Source: Apopatocola sp963628785
GTDB lineage: Bacteria > Bacillota > Clostridia > Oscillospirales > Oscillospiraceae
NCBI GenBank assembly: GCA_963628785.1
Contig: CAVGGQ010000009.1
Coordinates: forward strand, 1 to 36,930
Reading direction: 5' to 3'
DNA length: 36,930 bases
Shown here: positions 16,643 through 26,364 of the stretch, piece after piece
Numbering within the stretch: the first letter of the stretch is position 1
Layout: every line of letters begins with the position of its first letter
Program-made: the position numbers and the translations under genes
The notes under the pieces: model-generated
What the model was told of the DNA's origin: nothing
The model's database searches: none
The model's input: the letters and a program-made list of their open reading frames with translations, nothing else

Positions 16643-17872
16643 TTATACATCCAGCCCGGTGAGGTATCTTCTTACCATGTCGAGGGCGTTGCTGGCGGCT
16701 ATGAGGCGGATGCGGGGGCGGGGGACGTGGCCGCACTGGAGCCGGCGCACGAAGCAGCCGTTTTTCGCGGCGAGTGCCACATATACAAGCCCAACATCGT
16801 CGCCGTCGGGACCCGCCCAGCCGGTGATGCCGATGCCGACGTCGCTCGCGAGCGTTTTGCGGACGCGTTTGGCCATTTTCGCGGCGACCGGATGGCTCAC
16901 GACGCCGTTCTCATCGATGAAATCCTCATCGATATCGAGGAGCAGTTCCTTTGCGTCCTCGGTATACACCACGACGCCACCGCGGAACACCGTGCTCGCA
17001 CCGGGGATGTCGGTGATGCGCTCGGCAAGGAGACCGCCGGTGCAGCTCTCCGCCGTGGCGAGCGTGGCGTTTTTCTCTTTCAGCAGTGTGAAAACGCGTT
17101 CTTCGAGCGAGGCGCAGTCGATGCCGTAAACGAGGTCGCCCATGCGCTCGCAGATGTCGTCCACGACCGGCTCCATGAGCTTTTCGCACTCGTCGGCGCT
17201 CGATGCTTTCGCCGTTACGCGCACCCAGCACTCACCTTCGCGGGAATAGGGCGCGACGGTCGGGTTCGCGCCGTCCATGAATTCGCGCAACTTCGCCTCC
17301 ATCGCGCCCTCGCCGATGCCGAAAAAGCGGATCATGTGCGAGCGGATGGTCGCGCCGGAAAGCTTCTGGAGATAGGGCATCACATAGTTTCGCAGCATCG
17401 TCACGCATTCGCGCGGAGGGCCGGGCAGCATGACAACGCGCACATTGCCCTCTTCGATGATGCAGCCCGGAGCGGTGCCGCAGTCGTTCGGCAGACGGAT
17501 ACTCCCCTTGGGGAGGTACGCCTGCTGGATATTGTTGTCGGTAAACGGACGGCCCTTTTCGGTAAAATACTCGCGGATGTCCTCGAGCGCTTCCTCATCG
17601 AGAATGAGCTCTCGCTCAAAGGCGCGGGCGAGCGTCTGCTTCGTAAGGTCATCGCATGTGGGGCCGAGGCCGCCGGTGGTGACGATGAGGTCGGCGCGGT
17701 TGCGCGCGCGGTAAATGCACTCGGTGAGCCGCGCGGGGTTGTCCCCGACTACGGTGTGCCAGTAGACATTGATGCCCAGCTCCGCCAGCGCGAGGGAGAT
17801 GTCGCGCGCATCGGTATTGACCGTTCCGCCGAGCAGAAGCTCGGTCCCGACGGAGAGAATTTCGGCGTTCAT
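16643..17872 (-). CDS. cinA: CinA-family competence/damage-inducible protein
   Basis: 409 residues with both CinA parts. The N-terminal MoCF/COG1058 domain starts EILSVGTELLLG and contains TTGGLGPTCDD and MLPGPPRE. The C-terminal amidohydrolase domain contains ATAESCTGG and GITGWAGPDG. In other bacteria the C-terminal domain deamidates nicotinamide mononucleotide, and the N-terminal domain has ADP-ribose pyrophosphatase activity in some members. The protein is also linked to competence and RecA in some Firmicutes. The start at 17872 is preceded by GAGGAGG. It has its own promoter at 17904-17932, although it follows thiI in the same direction by only 82 bases. Confidence 0.95.
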   Translation of the reverse strand: MNAEILSVGTELLLGGTVNTDARDISLALAELGINVYWHTVVGDNPARLTECIYRARNRADLIVTTGGLGPTCDDLTKQTLARAFERELILDEEALEDIREYFTEKGRPFTDNNIQQAYLPKGSIRLPNDCGTAPGCIIEEGNVRVVMLPGPPRECVTMLRNYVMPYLQKLSGATIRSHMIRFFGIGEGAMEAKLREFMDGANPTVAPYSREGECWVRVTAKASSADECEKLMEPVVDDICERMGDLVYGIDCASLEERVFTLLKEKNATLATAESCTGGLLAERITDIPGASTVFRGGVVVYTEDAKELLLDIDEDFIDENGVVSHPVAAKMAKRVRKTLASDVGIGITGWAGPDGDDVGLVYVALAAKNGCFVRRLQCGHVPRPRIRLIAASNALDMVRRYLTGLDV

Positions 17873-17903
17873 ACCGTCGCCTCCTCATAAAAAAGCAAGT
17901 CTT

Positions 17904-17932
17904 ACTATACTACCGTTCCCGCCGCAAATCAA
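17904..17932 (-). promoter_or_regulatory. SigA-type promoter of cinA
   Basis: On the minus strand TTGATT (17932-17927), a 17-base spacer and TATAGT (17909-17904). The cinA ATG follows about 30 bases downstream. Confidence 0.6.
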
Positions 17933-17954
17933 TACGGCAAACGGGACTTTTTGT

Positions 17955-19127
17955 TCAGGGATCGAACCGGACGCGCTCTATGCCGTTGACGGCTTCGGCT
18001 ACGAGGGACTCGATGTCGAGAACGGATTCGGCTTCTTCTACGGCGTCGATGCGCGGGCGGGTGCGGGGGTGACGCGGGGTGAATACCGTGCAGCAGTCCT
18101 CGTAGGGGAGCGTAGATAGCTCGTAAGTGCCGATCTTGCGGGAGATGCGCACGATCTCTTCCTTGTCAAAGCCGATGAGCGGACGCAGCACCGGCACGCG
18201 GCACACTGCCTCCGTGCAGCCGAGTGCTTCCATGGTCTGCGAGGCTACCTGGCCGAGGTTCTCGCCCGTGACGAGCGCCTTCGCGCCGTTGCGGTCGGCG
18301 ACTTCCTGCGCGATGCGCATCATGAAGCGGCGCATGATGAGTGTGAAATACTCCTCGGGGCACTTGTCGCGGATCTCGGTCTGGATGTGCGTAAACGGCA
18401 CGATCTCCACTGTGAGGCGGCCGCAGTAGGCGGTGAGTTCCTTCGCAAGGTCGAGCACCTTCTGCTTGGCGAGCTCGGAGGTGTACGGGAAGGAGAAAAA
18501 ATGCACGGGGATCATGTGGACGCCGCGTTTGGCGATCATATACGTGGACACCGGCGAATCGATGCCGCCGGAGAGGAGCGTGACGGCGGTGCCGCCGCAG
18601 CCGACCGGCAGTCCTCCGGCGCCGGGGAGCGGCGGGCGGTGGATATAAGCGGCTCTCTCGCGCACCTCCACGTGCACGGTGAGCTCCGGATCGTGGACAT
18701 CCACGGCCGTATCCGGGAACGTCTCGGCGAGCTCGCCGCCGACATACTGGCTGACCTGGATGGAAGTCATCGGGAACGACTTATCGGCGCGGCGGGTCTC
18801 CACCTTGAAGCTCTTTGCTTCGCGCATGGCGTCCGCCATGTACTCGATGGCCTTGGCCGCCATAGCATCGGGCGTCTTTTCGCACGCGGCGGCGCGGACA
18901 ACGGCGCACACGCCGAATACCTTCGTCATCGCCTCGAGCGCGGCGTCCATGTCGGCGTCGTCGCTCTTCGGCTCGACATACACTGTGGACTGCAGGCAAC
19001 TCACATCAAACTCGCCGATGGAGGCGAGGCGGCGCTTCACATTGGAGAGCAGCTTCTGCTCGAAATATTTCTTGTTGAGACCCTTAAGGACGATCTCGCC
19101 CTGCTTGAGAAGAATGATGTCCTGCAT
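17955..19127 (-). CDS. thiI: tRNA 4-thiouridine synthase / thiamine thiazole protein ThiI
   Basis: 390 residues: an N-terminal ferredoxin-like/THUMP region (about 1-165), then the PP-loop pyrophosphatase core with SGGIDSPV, and the ThiI signature CCTVFTPRHPRTRP near the C-terminus. It adenylates U8 of tRNA and transfers sulfur from a cysteine desulfurase to make s4U; in many bacteria it also feeds thiazole synthesis. It lacks the rhodanese domain of the E. coli protein, as in Bacillus. No cysteine desulfurase gene is adjacent. I use the ATG at 19127 (GAGGG just upstream); extension beyond it overlaps the upstream gph-like gene. The gap to that gene is only eight bases, so they form one operon. 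Confidence 0.95.
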   Translation of the reverse strand: MQDIILLKQGEIVLKGLNKKYFEQKLLSNVKRRLASIGEFDVSCLQSTVYVEPKSDDADMDAALEAMTKVFGVCAVVRAAACEKTPDAMAAKAIEYMADAMREAKSFKVETRRADKSFPMTSIQVSQYVGGELAETFPDTAVDVHDPELTVHVEVRERAAYIHRPPLPGAGGLPVGCGGTAVTLLSGGIDSPVSTYMIAKRGVHMIPVHFFSFPYTSELAKQKVLDLAKELTAYCGRLTVEIVPFTHIQTEIRDKCPEEYFTLIMRRFMMRIAQEVADRNGAKALVTGENLGQVASQTMEALGCTEAVCRVPVLRPLIGFDKEEIVRISRKIGTYELSTLPYEDCCTVFTPRHPRTRPRIDAVEEAESVLDIESLVAEAVNGIERVRFDP

Positions 19128-19135
19128 AGTTACCC

Positions 19136-19780
19136 TCACAGATATTGTAATAGCTCCGCCGGAGCATGGATGATGCCGAGTGCGGCGCACTCCTCGAGCC
19201 GGGAGCGGTCCCGGTAGCCCCAGTCGCACAGGACGCAGGGCATGCCGGCGTTTTGCGCCGTTTGGCTGTCTACGCCGGAATCGCCGACATAGAGCGCACG
19301 GTCTTTGGAAATGCCGAGCGCCGCGAGCGCGGCATACACCGCATCGGGCGCGGGCTTCGTGGGACGGTCGGGGTTTTTGCCCTCCGTGTGAGCGATCCGC
19401 CCGCCGAGAAAGCGTGCGATCATGGGAGCGGCGTCGGTCGTATCTTTGTTCGAAACGCACGCGGTGCGGATGCCCCGGGTGCGAAGTTCGTCCAGCATCT
19501 CGGGGATGCCGGGATAGGGCGTCACGCGATCCTGTGAGTGCGCGGCATAATATTCGGAATAAAAGGCGAGCGTTTGTTCGAGAAGCGCCTCGCGTCCTTC
19601 GCCGAGGGCGCGGGTGATGAGCATGCGCGCGCCGTTGCCGACCATGGAGCGGATCTCGTGCTCGGTGTGCTCCGGGCAGCCGACGCTCCGCAGCGCGGCA
19701 TTCACCGCCCCGGCAATGTCGGGGAGCGTGTATAAAAGCGTTCCGTCCAGATCAAAAAGGACGGCATCAAAGCGGTTCAT
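19136..19780 (-). CDS. HAD-family hydrolase, phosphoglycolate phosphatase-like
   Basis: 214 residues with all four HAD motifs: FDLDGTL near residue 8 (nucleophile and acid/base Asp), a Ser/Asn in CVSNKD, KPAPD with the conserved Lys, and GDSGVD for the metal-binding acids. The alpha-helical cap after motif I fits the Gph/PGMB-like subfamily, which dephosphorylates phosphoglycolate or small sugar phosphates. The exact substrate is not readable. Its ATG overlaps the stop of the ComM gene as ATGA, and thiI starts eight bases after its stop, so it is the middle gene of a three-gene operon. Confidence 0.85.
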   Translation of the reverse strand: MNRFDAVLFDLDGTLLYTLPDIAGAVNAALRSVGCPEHTEHEIRSMVGNGARMLITRALGEGREALLEQTLAFYSEYYAAHSQDRVTPYPGIPEMLDELRTRGIRTACVSNKDTTDAAPMIARFLGGRIAHTEGKNPDRPTKPAPDAVYAALAALGISKDRALYVGDSGVDSQTAQNAGMPCVLCDWGYRDRSRLEECAALGIIHAPAELLQYL

Positions 19781-21309
19781 AGCGTACCTCCGTCGGCAGA
19801 GGAAATGAGAAAATCGTAGGTGCGGTACTGGATGGCCTCGGCTAAATGCTCGGGCTCTATAGTCTCCGACCCTGCGAGGTCGGCGATCGTACGCGCCACG
19901 CGAAGGATGCGGTCGTAGCTTCGCGCCGTGAGCGAGAGCGACTCAAATGCGCCCTTCATGAGCGCATCGCCCTCCTCGGTGAGAGCGCAGTAGAGTTCCA
20001 TATCGTGCGGGCCCATGTTCGCGTTGGACACCGTGCCGGAATCGAATCGTTTGCTCTGCACCTCGCGGGCGCGGTTGACCCGCTCGCGGATGGCGGAGGA
20101 CGGCTCGGCGTCCGGGCGGCGGCGCAGCTCTTCATAGGCGAGTGCCGGGACTTCGACGATGATATCGATGCGGTCCATGAGAGGGCCGGAGAGCTTGGAA
20201 TGATAGGCGCGCACGGACTTTTCGCTGCAGCGGCAGCGCCCGCCCAGCTGACCGTACCAGCCGCATTTGCACGGGTTCATCGCGCACACGAGCATGAAGC
20301 GGCTCGGATACACGGCGGTGCCGGCGGCGCGGGAGACGGTGACGATGCCGTCCTCGAGCGGCTGGCGCATGACCTCGAGCACATCGCGGTGGTACTCCGG
20401 CAGCTCATCGAGGAACAGCACGCCGTTGTGCGCGAGCGATACCTCGCCCGGCTGCAGCTGCGCACCGCCCGCCATGGCGGCGGCGGAGAGCATGTGGTGC
20501 GGCGCACGGAACGGCCGCTGACGCAGGACGGGGCGCTTTTCGTCCGTGAGGCCGGAGACGCTCCATATACCGGTGGACTCCATCGTCTCCTCGCGGCTCA
20601 TGTCCGGGAGGATGGACGGCAGGCGCTTGGCGAGCATCGATTTGCCCGAACCCGGCGGGCCGACCATGAGGATGTTGTGTCCGCCCGCGGCGGCGACTTC
20701 AAGAGCGCGCTTCACGTTTTCCTGTCCCTTGACTTCGGAATAGTCGGGGAAGGTGAGCTCCTCGGCGCTCGGCTCGGGGGGCTCGGCGGGAGCAATCTTC
20801 TCCTTGCCCGCAAGATGGGCGAGAAGCTCCGGCACATTGTGCACCGGGTAGACCGTGAGGCGTTCGGCGTAGGCGGCCTCGCGCGCATTGCCTGCGGGGA
20901 CATAGAGCGTGCGGATGCCCGCCTTTTCCGCCGCGAGCGCCATGGGCAGCGCGCCGCGCACGGGGCGCACCTCGCCCGAGAGCGAGAGCTCACCGATGGC
21001 GGCGGCATCGTCCGGGAGGGGCTTCGCCTGTCCGGTGGCGATGAGGATGCCGAGAAGGATCGGAAGGTCGTAGACCGTGCCCGCCTTCTTGCGGTCGGCG
21101 GGTGCGAGGTTCACGGTGACGCGGCTCACGGGAAAATTCATGCCGCAGCTCTTCGCCGAAGCCCGCACGCGCTCGCGCGCTTCCTTAACGGCGGCGTCGG
21201 GCAGGCCGACAATGTCAAACTGCGGCAGCCCCCCGGAGAGAAAGATCTCCGCGGAAACCTCATAGCCGCCGATGCCCAAAAGCCCAAGTGAACGTATTTT
21301 CGCCACCAT
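19777..21309 (-). CDS. comM: YifB/ComM-type Mg-chelatase-like AAA+ ATPase
   Basis: 510 residues. The N-terminal ChlI/Lon-like S5-fold domain begins VAKIRSLGLLGIGGYEV and holds GLPDAAVKEARERV. The central Mg-chelatase AAA+ domain has Walker A G217-PPGSGKS224, a GVLFLDELPE Walker B and a cysteine-bearing insert CAMNPCKCGW...CRCS. A C-terminal helical lid domain follows. ComM helps branch migration during natural transformation in Gram-negative bacteria; in Clostridia its role is less clear. I start at the ATG at 21309 (AAAGGCGG upstream), because residues before it look like intergenic sequence. It heads the operon with gph-like and thiI; no clear promoter is visible in 21310-21456. Confidence 0.92.
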   Translation of the reverse strand: MVAKIRSLGLLGIGGYEVSAEIFLSGGLPQFDIVGLPDAAVKEARERVRASAKSCGMNFPVSRVTVNLAPADRKKAGTVYDLPILLGILIATGQAKPLPDDAAAIGELSLSGEVRPVRGALPMALAAEKAGIRTLYVPAGNAREAAYAERLTVYPVHNVPELLAHLAGKEKIAPAEPPEPSAEELTFPDYSEVKGQENVKRALEVAAAGGHNILMVGPPGSGKSMLAKRLPSILPDMSREETMESTGIWSVSGLTDEKRPVLRQRPFRAPHHMLSAAAMAGGAQLQPGEVSLAHNGVLFLDELPEYHRDVLEVMRQPLEDGIVTVSRAAGTAVYPSRFMLVCAMNPCKCGWYGQLGGRCRCSEKSVRAYHSKLSGPLMDRIDIIVEVPALAYEELRRRPDAEPSSAIRERVNRAREVQSKRFDSGTVSNANMGPHDMELYCALTEEGDALMKGAFESLSLTARSYDRILRVARTIADLAGSETIEPEHLAEAIQYRTYDFLISSADGGTL

Positions 21310-21363
21310 GCCGGTCGCCGCCTTTCTGTTTGGTAGATTTTCTGTTTCTGTATTGAGAGGGAC

Positions 21364-21385
21364 GCGCCCGCCGGCGGGCGGGCGC
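21364..21385. other. GC-only hairpin between hisS and comM
   Basis: GCGCCCGC (21364-21371) and GCGGGCGC (21378-21385) form a perfect 8-bp stem with a 6-base loop. No U-tract follows on either strand. It may pause or end hisS transcription before comM, but that is inference. Confidence 0.4.
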
Positions 21386-21396
21386 AAACCGTCTCA

Positions 21397-21441
21397 TGCC
21401 CTCTTAGGGGGCTGTCTGCGGCGCAGCTCGCCGACGGGGGG
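21397..21441. repeat. Short dispersed palindromic repeat, copy B
   Basis: TGCCCTCTTAGGGGGCTGTC followed by GCGGCGCAGC, CGAC and a G run. It matches the layout of copy A at 251-290 and lies 15 bases beyond the hisS stop codon. Confidence 0.5.
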
Positions 21442-21456
21442 CGCGTTTACCGACGC

Positions 21457-22815
<1,359 letters not shown>

Positions 22816-22841
22816 AAGGGAATTTTCCTCCTTCAACAGAA

Positions 22842-22871
22842 ATGGATAGCCGACAGCGGTCAGCTATCCAT
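22842..22871 (-). promoter_or_regulatory. Hairpin in the hisS leader
   Basis: ATGGATAGC (22842-22850) pairs with GCTATCCAT (22863-22871), extended inward by four pairs including a wobble. This gives a 13-bp stem and 4-base loop, 26 bases upstream of the hisS ATG. No U-tract follows. No promoter is evident in the 86 bases between the element at 22902-23060 and hisS, so hisS may depend on read-through from mgsA. Confidence 0.5.
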
Positions 22872-22901
22872 TCCATTCGATGTCGTTTTACAATGCCTTT
22901 A

Positions 22902-23060
22902 GGCAACACCGCACAATGTCGTCTGCGGCGCTTTGCGGAAATTTTGCTCCCGCATTTCGTTGCATCCGGGGTAATACACAAAGTATTGCCGCGTCAATGC
23001 GCCTCATTCGGGGGCAAAATTTGCTTGCAAATCGCTCTTGCCGAATTATGCGGTATTGCC
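22902..23060 (-). mobile_element. MITE-like palindromic element, copy 2
   Basis: 159 bases, oriented opposite to copies 1 and 3. Ends read GGCAACACCGCACAAT and ATTATGCGGTATTGCC on the plus strand. Flanking duplications are TTTA at 22898-22901 and 23061-23064. The right duplication contains the stop codon of the mgsA-like gene (TAA on the minus strand, 23064-23062). Most of the interior matches copy 3 closely, including the invariant apical ATACTTTGTGTAT. Confidence 0.88.
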
Positions 23061-23061
23061 T

Positions 23062-23463
23062 TTACCTTTTCTTTTTCGGGTTGACAATGTCACGCCAGTC
23101 GAGGTCGCCGCGGCGGAGACCCTGAACGAGCACCTCGGCGGTGGCTACGTTCGACGCGAACGGAATGCTGTACTGGTCACAAAGCCGCGCGAGGGTGTTC
23201 ACATCCTTCGGATCGGCTTTCGGGTCGCAGAAGAAGAGAACAAGGTCGATCTCGTTGTAGGCAATACGGGCGCCGATCTGCTGTGCGCCGCCCTGCGTGC
23301 ATGGAAGATACAGCCGGATGGGAAGTCCCGTTGCCTCGGAGACAAGATTGCCGGTGGTTTTCGTAGCGCATATGTCATGACCGGAGAGTATGCCGCAGTA
23401 GGCGATGCAGAACTGTACCATCAATTCCTTTTTACCGTCGTGCGCGAGCAGAGCAATGTTCAT
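23062..23463 (-). CDS. mgsA: Methylglyoxal synthase-like protein with altered active site
   Basis: 133 residues of the MGS fold; genuine family members convert dihydroxyacetone phosphate to methylglyoxal and phosphate. Conserved features are H8-D9-x-K-K12 (E. coli H19, D20, K23), a TTGNL phosphate loop, QQIGARIAYNEIDLVLFF, D80 (E. coli D91) and SNVATAE. By hand alignment, the catalytic base D71 of E. coli is A60 here (GGAQQ instead of GGDQQ), the SG before it is PC, the glycine of the ATGTTG loop is K35, and His98 has no counterpart. Activity is therefore doubtful, and a diverged or sensory role is possible. The ATG at 23463 has GGAGGTAAC upstream, with a clear promoter at 23549-23577. Its stop codon lies in the target duplication of MITE copy 2. 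Confidence 0.8.
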   Translation of the reverse strand: MNIALLAHDGKKELMVQFCIAYCGILSGHDICATKTTGNLVSEATGLPIRLYLPCTQGGAQQIGARIAYNEIDLVLFFCDPKADPKDVNTLARLCDQYSIPFASNVATAEVLVQGLRRGDLDWRDIVNPKKKR

Positions 23464-23548
23464 GCAGATGTTACCTCCGTTAAATAAAATACCGGAAAAT
23501 CGCGGGAAACGCCCTCATTTTCGGGTGTACCCATAATAGTCCTTATTG

Positions 23549-23577
23549 ATTATAACCGCAATTCACATATATTGCAA
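23549..23577 (-). promoter_or_regulatory. SigA-type promoter of the mgsA-like gene
   Basis: On the minus strand TTGCAA (23577-23572), a 17-base spacer and a perfect TATAAT (23554-23549). The leader to the mgsA start is about 80 bases. It may also supply hisS through the MITE. Confidence 0.8.
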
Positions 23578-23601
23578 ACAGTTTTTCGGCAAATCATGCG
23601 A

Positions 23602-25692
23602 TTATTTCAACAATGTATAAGCATTCTCGACCGTATTGGCGTTGGACTGGAATGTAAAGTAGTAGTCCACGATCTTTCGCGCGACCGGGGAGAGCGTGGC
23701 ACCGGCGCCGCCTTTTTCCACCGCGATGGCAATGGCGATCTCCGGTTCGTCGTCGTAGGGTGCGAAGAGGATGAACATGGCGTTGTTGACGAGGCCTTCG
23801 CCGCGCTGTGCCGTTCCGGTCTTGGCGGCCACGACGATGTCGCTGTCGAGCCACCCGTCGGTAAGCGTGCTGGCGCTGTCGTAGATCACGCCCCACATGC
23901 CGTACTGGATCGAGTCGAAAATGCTCTCATCGATGTCGAGCTCGCTGAGGACTTCGGTCTCGCGGGAGAAGAGCGTCTTGGAGTAGTCGTAGCTGCGGAC
24001 TTCCTTGAGGATGGAGGCGCTGTGGCGCGTTCCCTTGTTCGCGATGGCCGCGCAGTATTCCGCCATCTGGAGCGGCGTGAACTCGGTGTAGGACTGGCCG
24101 ATGGCGCTCTGCAGCGTATCGCCCTGGAACCACGAGATACCGGTGTACTGCTCCTTGAAGCTCTGCGTGGACATTTGGCCGGTGACCTCGGGCAGCTCGA
24201 TGCCGGTGCTCTCGCCGAGGCCGTAGAGCTTGGCGTAGTACGCCATTTTATCAATGCCGAGGATATCGCCGTAGTAGTAAAAGAAGTAGTTGCACGAATA
24301 TGTGATGGCCTGCACAACGTTGATCTCGCCGTGCGTGTAGTCATAGGAGGAGTAGATCCAGCATTCCGGCGCGTAGCCGTCGTCGATGTACTTCGTGAAC
24401 TGACCTTCGGTTTTGAGCGTGGTGAGCGGTGTGAGGAGGCCCTCGGCGAGGAGCGCCGTGGCGGTGCAGGGTTTGAATGTGGAGCCCGGGGCGTACACGC
24501 CCATGAGAGCGCGGTTATAAAGCGGTGCGTTCTCATCGGCAAGGAGCTCCTCGTAGTCCTCGAGCATGGTGGAGGCATCGTAGGTCGGCCAACTTGCGAG
24601 CGCGAGCGGCTCGCCGGTGTCGACCTTTACGACGACGATGGCGCCGCCCGAGATCATTTCCGTGCTCTCCGTGCCGTACTTCTCGGCGTCGGCGATGATC
24701 TGCGCGCGCTCCTCGTTGATGGACTCGATGTGCGAGGCGAGAGCCTCCTCGCATACCTCCTGCAGGCCGATGTCGAGCGTAAGGTATACGTGGTTGCCGG
24801 GCTGTGGCTCCTTGGTGTACTGCGTGCGGAGCGTCACGCCTTCGAGGTTGGAATAGACCTCCGCCTCGCCGTCCACGCCGTGGAGGTATTCCTCAAAGGC
24901 ATATTCCACGCCGTCCTTGCCGACATAGGCGTCGAGCGAGTAATCCTTGTCGGCGTAGGTATCCCATTCCTCGGCGGTGAGCTTGCCGGTGTAGCCGAGC
25001 AGATGGGCGGCATAGTCGGTCTTGTATTCGCGCACATACGAGGAGGAAACTTCAAAGCCCGGGATGTCCTGCTCCATAAGGTAGGTGAGCAGCGGCATTG
25101 AGATGTCCTCCGCAAATACATAGGGCGTGGTGTTGATGTTGTAGCGGTCGTTGATCTCGTAGCGCACGCCGACGATGATGCGCGCATCCTCGGCAGAATA
25201 CTCGCTGCCGATTTCATAGCGCGTACGCATGGCGGCGAGGATCTCCACGGCGGAGGAGTCCTTGTCCATATCGTTCGCTTCGAGCCAGGCTTCGAGCATG
25301 CTCGTCTGTAGCGTGTCCATTTCGGTGAACTCAAAGGGCGGCTCCATGGTGATGGGGAGCGTGTCGGTGTAGGTGTCGCCGAATTCGTTGACGGCTTTGC
25401 ACAGCTCGAGGATGATGGCGTTCGGGTCGTCCTGGCTGAAGAGCTCCGTCACGTTGATGGACAGGTTGTTGCACAGGGAGTTCGACACCAGCACGCGGCC
25501 GTAACGGTCGAGGATGTTGCCTCGCGCAGCGGCGATGGTAGTCTCTTCCTTCGTTTCCGTTTCGCCGACGGAATAGTATTCGCGGCCGCCGATGATCTGC
25601 AGCTTATAGAGCGCGACAAAATATATGCCGAGCAACAGAGCGAATATGACGGCCAGCATTACGAGCCGGGACGGTTTTACCATATGTTGCAT
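23602..25692 (-). CDS. mrdA: Penicillin-binding protein 2 (elongasome transpeptidase)
   Basis: 696 residues, class B PBP: one N-terminal membrane anchor (about residues 10-30), a PBP dimerisation domain beginning RGNILDRYGR, and a transpeptidase domain with S404-T-F-K407 (acylated Ser), S466-C-N468 and K624-T-G626. It crosslinks peptidoglycan during side-wall growth together with MreC/MreD and RodA. The start at 25692 follows AAAGGAT by seven bases. It is the last gene of the U32-maf-mreC-mreD-mrdA series, 96 bases after mreD. No rodA or min genes follow it here. Confidence 0.93.
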   Translation of the reverse strand: MQHMVKPSRLVMLAVIFALLLGIYFVALYKLQIIGGREYYSVGETETKEETTIAAARGNILDRYGRVLVSNSLCNNLSINVTELFSQDDPNAIILELCKAVNEFGDTYTDTLPITMEPPFEFTEMDTLQTSMLEAWLEANDMDKDSSAVEILAAMRTRYEIGSEYSAEDARIIVGVRYEINDRYNINTTPYVFAEDISMPLLTYLMEQDIPGFEVSSSYVREYKTDYAAHLLGYTGKLTAEEWDTYADKDYSLDAYVGKDGVEYAFEEYLHGVDGEAEVYSNLEGVTLRTQYTKEPQPGNHVYLTLDIGLQEVCEEALASHIESINEERAQIIADAEKYGTESTEMISGGAIVVVKVDTGEPLALASWPTYDASTMLEDYEELLADENAPLYNRALMGVYAPGSTFKPCTATALLAEGLLTPLTTLKTEGQFTKYIDDGYAPECWIYSSYDYTHGEINVVQAITYSCNYFFYYYGDILGIDKMAYYAKLYGLGESTGIELPEVTGQMSTQSFKEQYTGISWFQGDTLQSAIGQSYTEFTPLQMAEYCAAIANKGTRHSASILKEVRSYDYSKTLFSRETEVLSELDIDESIFDSIQYGMWGVIYDSASTLTDGWLDSDIVVAAKTGTAQRGEGLVNNAMFILFAPYDDEPEIAIAIAVEKGGAGATLSPVARKIVDYYFTFQSNANTVENAYTLLK

Positions 25693-25788
25693 AGAGTGAT
25701 CCTTTCACGATAAGGGGATGATGGATGCGGAAATGCGCCCACCCGGCCGGGCCGGCCGCATAAGGCAGAAACCGCGAACGGACGACAT

Positions 25789-26364
25789 TTATTTGTAAGG
25801 CGAGGGGATCTCGCGGTTCGACGGCCACGGGAAAGCCTTGCACAGATAATACGAGGGGAAAAGGAACGGGACGCTCCAGAGTGTCTGGAGGATCACGGTG
25901 CCCCACACGGCGCCGCTGCTCTGTCCCTGATAGAAGATGAGCCCGAACGCCTGCGCAACGGCGGAAATGAAAAGCGCGATGACCGCCATCACGGCATAGG
26001 TGAACAGACGGCGGTTGAGATAAAAGTCCGCGAGGAAGCCCGCAGCGAAGCCGAGGATGGGAAAGAGTGCCGTAAAGAGCCATGTCTGCGAGCTGAAGAA
26101 GAAGTCGGAGAGCATGCCCGCCGCGATGCCGAAGCACCCGGCGAACCAGCCGCCCTCGAACATGGCGACCGCCACCACGAGCGCGGGCAGAAACATGGCC
26201 TTCACGCCGAAGAGGGCGATGTGGCTGAACACGACATTCTGCAGCAGCAGCGCGCCGACGAGATAGAGCCCGTAGAGCACGCCGCGCCGGGTCTTCAGCC
26301 AGGACTCCCGGAGCTTAATGTCCGAAAGATCGATTTTCCCGAAATTCCATGGAATCTTTTTCAC
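25789..26364 (-). CDS. mreD: Rod shape-determining protein MreD
   Basis: 191 residues with a short basic N-terminus and about five hydrophobic segments from residue 30 on (for example GVLYGLYLVGALLLQN and AVMAVIALFISAVAQAFG). Position supports the call: its ATG overlaps the mreC stop as ATGA, and the PBP2 gene follows. MreD is a membrane partner of MreC and PBP2 in the elongasome. Members are poorly conserved, so identification rests on topology plus context. Confidence 0.9.
   Translation of the reverse strand: MKKIPWNFGKIDLSDIKLRESWLKTRRGVLYGLYLVGALLLQNVVFSHIALFGVKAMFLPALVVAVAMFEGGWFAGCFGIAAGMLSDFFFSSQTWLFTALFPILGFAAGFLADFYLNRRLFTYAVMAVIALFISAVAQAFGLIFYQGQSSGAVWGTVILQTLWSVPFLFPSYYLCKAFPWPSNREIPSPYK

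Noticed and set aside
16500..17890. Plus-strand open frames over cinA and MITE copy 1
   Set aside because: They lie opposite a well-conserved gene and read into non-coding repeat DNA; no family resemblance or ribosome-binding site.
22816..22901. Possible T-box riboswitch upstream of hisS
   Set aside because: The leader is too short, and I see no specifier loop, T-box sequence or terminator/antiterminator pair; there is only a simple 13-bp hairpin.
23602..25101. Plus-strand open frame opposite the PBP2 gene
   Set aside because: It is the complement of a conserved transpeptidase gene and has only Val/Asp/Glu/Gly-rich shadow composition.
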